Origin: an uncultured Oscillospiraceae bacterium
GTDB lineage: Bacteria > Bacillota > Clostridia > Oscillospirales > Acutalibacteraceae
NCBI GenBank assembly: GCA_900552985.1
Contig: USBP01000077.1
Span: 1 to 6,781, forward strand
DNA length: 6,781 nt
Direction of reading: 5' to 3'
Shown here: one piece after another, positions 5,221 to 6,781 of the stretch
How positions within the stretch are numbered: the first letter of the stretch is position 1
Layout of the letters: each line of letters opens with the position of its first letter
Translations under genes and position numbers: made by a program
Notes under the pieces: generated by a model
Seen by the model: the letters and a program-made list of their open reading frames with translations, nothing else
What the model was told of the DNA's origin: nothing
Databases searched by the model: none

Positions 5221-5637
5221 TCAGACTTTTTTGCAGAAGTCAAAAATACGCTTTGGAAGATCCTCTTCATCGGTAGAAATCGTGAAAACGAACTCCACCT
5301 CCGTCAGGTCGGAGAGCTTTTTGACCTTCTCCAGAAAATCCGCCAGGGCTTCATAATCGCGCCCGCAAATGCGGAAGGTTGCATCGATCATGATATGGGT
5401 AATATCGTGATCGCCGGCACAAATGCCGCTTAAGAAGCCATAAAAGGCGTCAAAGCCTTCCACGCCGAAATAATCCGTTGCTACCAGCCGTGCACGGTAA
5501 TTGACATCATAGGTGAGCTTGGTTTCCTTCTCCACGCAAACGACATTGCCCTTGGAGCTCTCCACAGCCTCGTTGACCATTTGGATGAGGCGCTTCGTCT
5601 TTCCGGAACCCTTATGCCCAATAATCAGAGATATCAT
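5221..5637 (-). CDS. Small P-loop ATP-binding protein of unknown function (138 aa)
   Basis: I recognise the type but not a function. Similar short clostridial proteins are often labelled ATP-binding or, doubtfully, 'PilT'; that is from memory, not a search. The start chosen is the ATG at 5637, because AGGAGG lies 8 nt before it. A longer open frame to 5685 has no comparable site. A Walker A motif GHKGSGKT sits almost at the N-terminus (7-14), after a short hydrophobic strand MISLII. A plausible Walker B strand HIMID ends in Asp85. The C-terminal half is rich in acidic residues and ends FDFCKKV. No membrane segment or signal peptide is seen, so it should be cytoplasmic. At 138 residues it is short for a full NTPase, and no sensor or arginine-finger region can be pointed to. 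It follows pgi and ends just before a strong terminator, so it is the last gene of that transcript. No role in motility is supported, because no pilus gene is nearby. Confidence 0.85.
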   Translation of the reverse strand: MISLIIGHKGSGKTKRLIQMVNEAVESSKGNVVCVEKETKLTYDVNYRARLVATDYFGVEGFDAFYGFLSGICAGDHDITHIMIDATFRICGRDYEALADFLEKVKKLSDLTEVEFVFTISTDEEDLPKRIFDFCKKV

Positions 5638-5645
5638 CGTAATCT

Positions 5646-5651
5646 CCTCCT
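5646..5651 (-). promoter_or_regulatory. Ribosome binding site of the P-loop gene
   Basis: The minus strand reads AGGAGG here, 8 nt before the ATG at 5637. It fixes that ATG as the start rather than the longer open frame reaching 5685, whose extra 16 residues lack family character. Confidence 0.8.
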
Positions 5652-5664
5652 GTGTATTTAATGT

Positions 5665-5678
5665 CCGCCCATCGGCGG
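5665..5678 (-). other. Short GC-rich hairpin between pgi and the P-loop gene
   Basis: On the minus strand CCGCC and GGCGG pair around the tetraloop GATG. No T-run follows (the next bases are ACATTAAAT), so it is not a Rho-independent terminator. It lies between the pgi stop and the next ribosome binding site. It could act as an RNA-stability or processing element, or be chance. Confidence 0.35.
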
Positions 5679-5693
5679 CAATCAACGAAAAAA

Positions 5694-6781
5694 TCAGCAG
5701 TTTTGCAGCCGCTCCTCCAGCTCTGCGCGCTGCGCTTCATAGCCCGGCTTGCCCAGCAGGGCGAACATGTTCTTTTTATAGCTCTCAACGCCCGGCTGAT
5801 CGAACGGATTGACGCCGAGCAGATAGCCCGAAATGGCGCAGGCCTTCTCCAGGAAATAGATCAGATAGCCGAGCGTATGCTCGCTCATATCCTCCGCTTC
5901 CAGCACAAGATTGGGTACGCCGCCATCCGCATGAGCGAGCAGGGTGCCCTCAAAGGCCTTGGTGTTGACAAAATCCATCGTTTTTCCGGCCAAGAAGTTC
6001 AAACCGTCCACATTTTCCGCATCCGCATCGATGGTCAAATCAGTACGCGGGCGCTCAAAACGCACAACTGTTTCAAACAGCTCGCGCTCGCCCTGCTGGA
6101 TATACTGGCCCATGGAATGCAGGTCGGTCGAAAAAATCGCGGAGGCCGGGAAGATGCCCTTGCCATCCTTGCCCTCGCTCTCGCCAAACAGCTGCTTGAA
6201 CCATTCGTTCATCATCTGGTAAGCGGGTTCATAGCTGACCATCATCTCGATCTTTTTACCTTTGCGGTAAAGCAGGTTACGCCATGCCGCATAGCGGTAA
6301 CAGTCATTTTTCATCAGGTCGGGCTCCATGAGCGCCTGCTGCGCATCCCGCGCGCCGGCCATCAGCGCTTCAATATCTGTCCCGCTGACGGCAATGGGCA
6401 GCAACCCGACTGCCGTGAGCACAGAATAGCGGCCGCCAACGTCGTCCGGCACGACGAAGGTTTCATAACCCGCCGTGTCGGCAAATGCCTTGAGCGTGCC
6501 GCGCGCGCGGTCTGTCGTGGCGTAAATACGCTTTGCAGCGCCCTCTTTGCCATATTTTTTCTCCAGCAGCTCGCGGAACACACGGAACGCTACCGCTGGC
6601 TCCGTCGTCGTGCCGGATTTGGAGATCACGTTGACAGAAATATCCTTCCCCTCGCACAGCGTCAGCAACTCATTCAGCGCGGTGGGGCTGATGCTGTTGC
6701 CGGTAAAATAAATATCCGGCGTATGCTTGGGAAGAAGGTTATAGTTCGGCGATTTTATAAATTCCAGCACGGCGCGCGCGC
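5694..6781 (-). CDS. pgi: Glucose-6-phosphate isomerase, partial (N-terminus outside window)
   Basis: Cytoplasmic glycolytic enzyme interconverting glucose 6-phosphate and fructose 6-phosphate. About 361 codons are present. The frame runs open to the window edge, and the codon at 6768-6770 is an internal GTG (preceded by Ala-Arg-Ala), not a start. Compared with the roughly 450-residue Firmicutes enzymes, about 80-90 N-terminal residues are missing (inference). Numbering from that valine: the sugar-phosphate-binding SKSGTTTEP is at 50-58. The first family signature [13 protein letters not shown] is at 110-122, with Arg114. The GESEGK segment at 196-201 carries the expected catalytic Glu197. 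His218 in DLHSMGQ is the expected ring-opening histidine. The second signature around [13 protein letters not shown] (321-333) carries the catalytic lysine, Lys332. All expected catalytic groups in the visible part are intact. The stop is TGA. A gap of 56 bp without a terminator separates it from the next gene, so the two are probably cotranscribed. The promoter lies outside the window. Confidence 0.97.
   Translation of the reverse strand, partial: ARAVLEFIKSPNYNLLPKHTPDIYFTGNSISPTALNELLTLCEGKDISVNVISKSGTTTEPAVAFRVFRELLEKKYGKEGAAKRIYATTDRARGTLKAFADTAGYETFVVPDDVGGRYSVLTAVGLLPIAVSGTDIEALMAGARDAQQALMEPDLMKNDCYRYAAWRNLLYRKGKKIEMMVSYEPAYQMMNEWFKQLFGESEGKDGKGIFPASAIFSTDLHSMGQYIQQGERELFETVVRFERPRTDLTIDADAENVDGLNFLAGKTMDFVNTKAFEGTLLAHADGGVPNLVLEAEDMSEHTLGYLIYFLEKACAISGYLLGVNPFDQPGVESYKKNMFALLGKPGYEAQRAELEERLQNC

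Noticed and set aside
1..6781. CRISPR array, tRNA, rRNA, insertion sequence, phage or toxin-antitoxin genes
   Set aside because: I looked on both strands for spaced repeats, cloverleaf arms, transposase motifs and short gene pairs and saw none. The window is largely explained by seven housekeeping-type genes.

Overview
This 6.8 kb window looks like an ordinary chromosomal housekeeping region of a moderately GC-rich member of the Clostridia (Bacillota), probably an uncultured gut-type organism. The evidence is the gene set and gene style: a PDZ/radical-SAM DUF512 protein directly upstream of the GTPase Der, a zinc-ribbon L32 paired with YceD (DUF177), a short Firmicutes-type glucose-6-phosphate isomerase, strong AGGAGG-type ribosome binding sites and classical Rho-independent terminators. 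The placement in Clostridia is inferred from protein character. No rRNA or tRNA is present to confirm it.

All seven genes are on the minus strand, so transcription runs right to left. (1) 6781-5221: the 3' part of pgi, cut by the window edge, then a 138-residue P-loop protein of unknown role, then a strong terminator (5171-5202). (2) 5109-4256: a self-contained unit with a perfect-consensus sigma-70-type promoter (TTGACA, 17 bp, TATAAT), yceD (DUF177), rpmF (L32) and a terminator. (3) 4255-3998: noncoding DNA with no recognisable gene. (4) 3997-187: a DUF512 radical-SAM protein, der, and a GH43 glycosidase lipoprotein, with short gaps and no terminator between them. They are followed by a very long perfect hairpin (74-111). 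(5) 1-73: the upstream region of whatever lies to the left. It holds a tandem 10-bp repeat with two TATAAT boxes on the minus strand, followed by a 6-4-6 inverted repeat that could be an operator.

Most genes serve the core economy of the cell: glycolysis (Pgi), large-subunit ribosome assembly and structure (YceD, L32, Der) and an uncharacterised iron-sulfur enzyme. The outlier is the GH43 lipoprotein, predicted to trim arabinose-containing polysaccharide outside the cell, which sits where clostridial genomes usually carry plsY/gpsA after der. I found no mobile element, CRISPR array, defence island or evident new multi-gene system. The points most worth a second look are the misplaced GH43 gene, the small P-loop protein, and the regulatory-looking DNA at the left edge.
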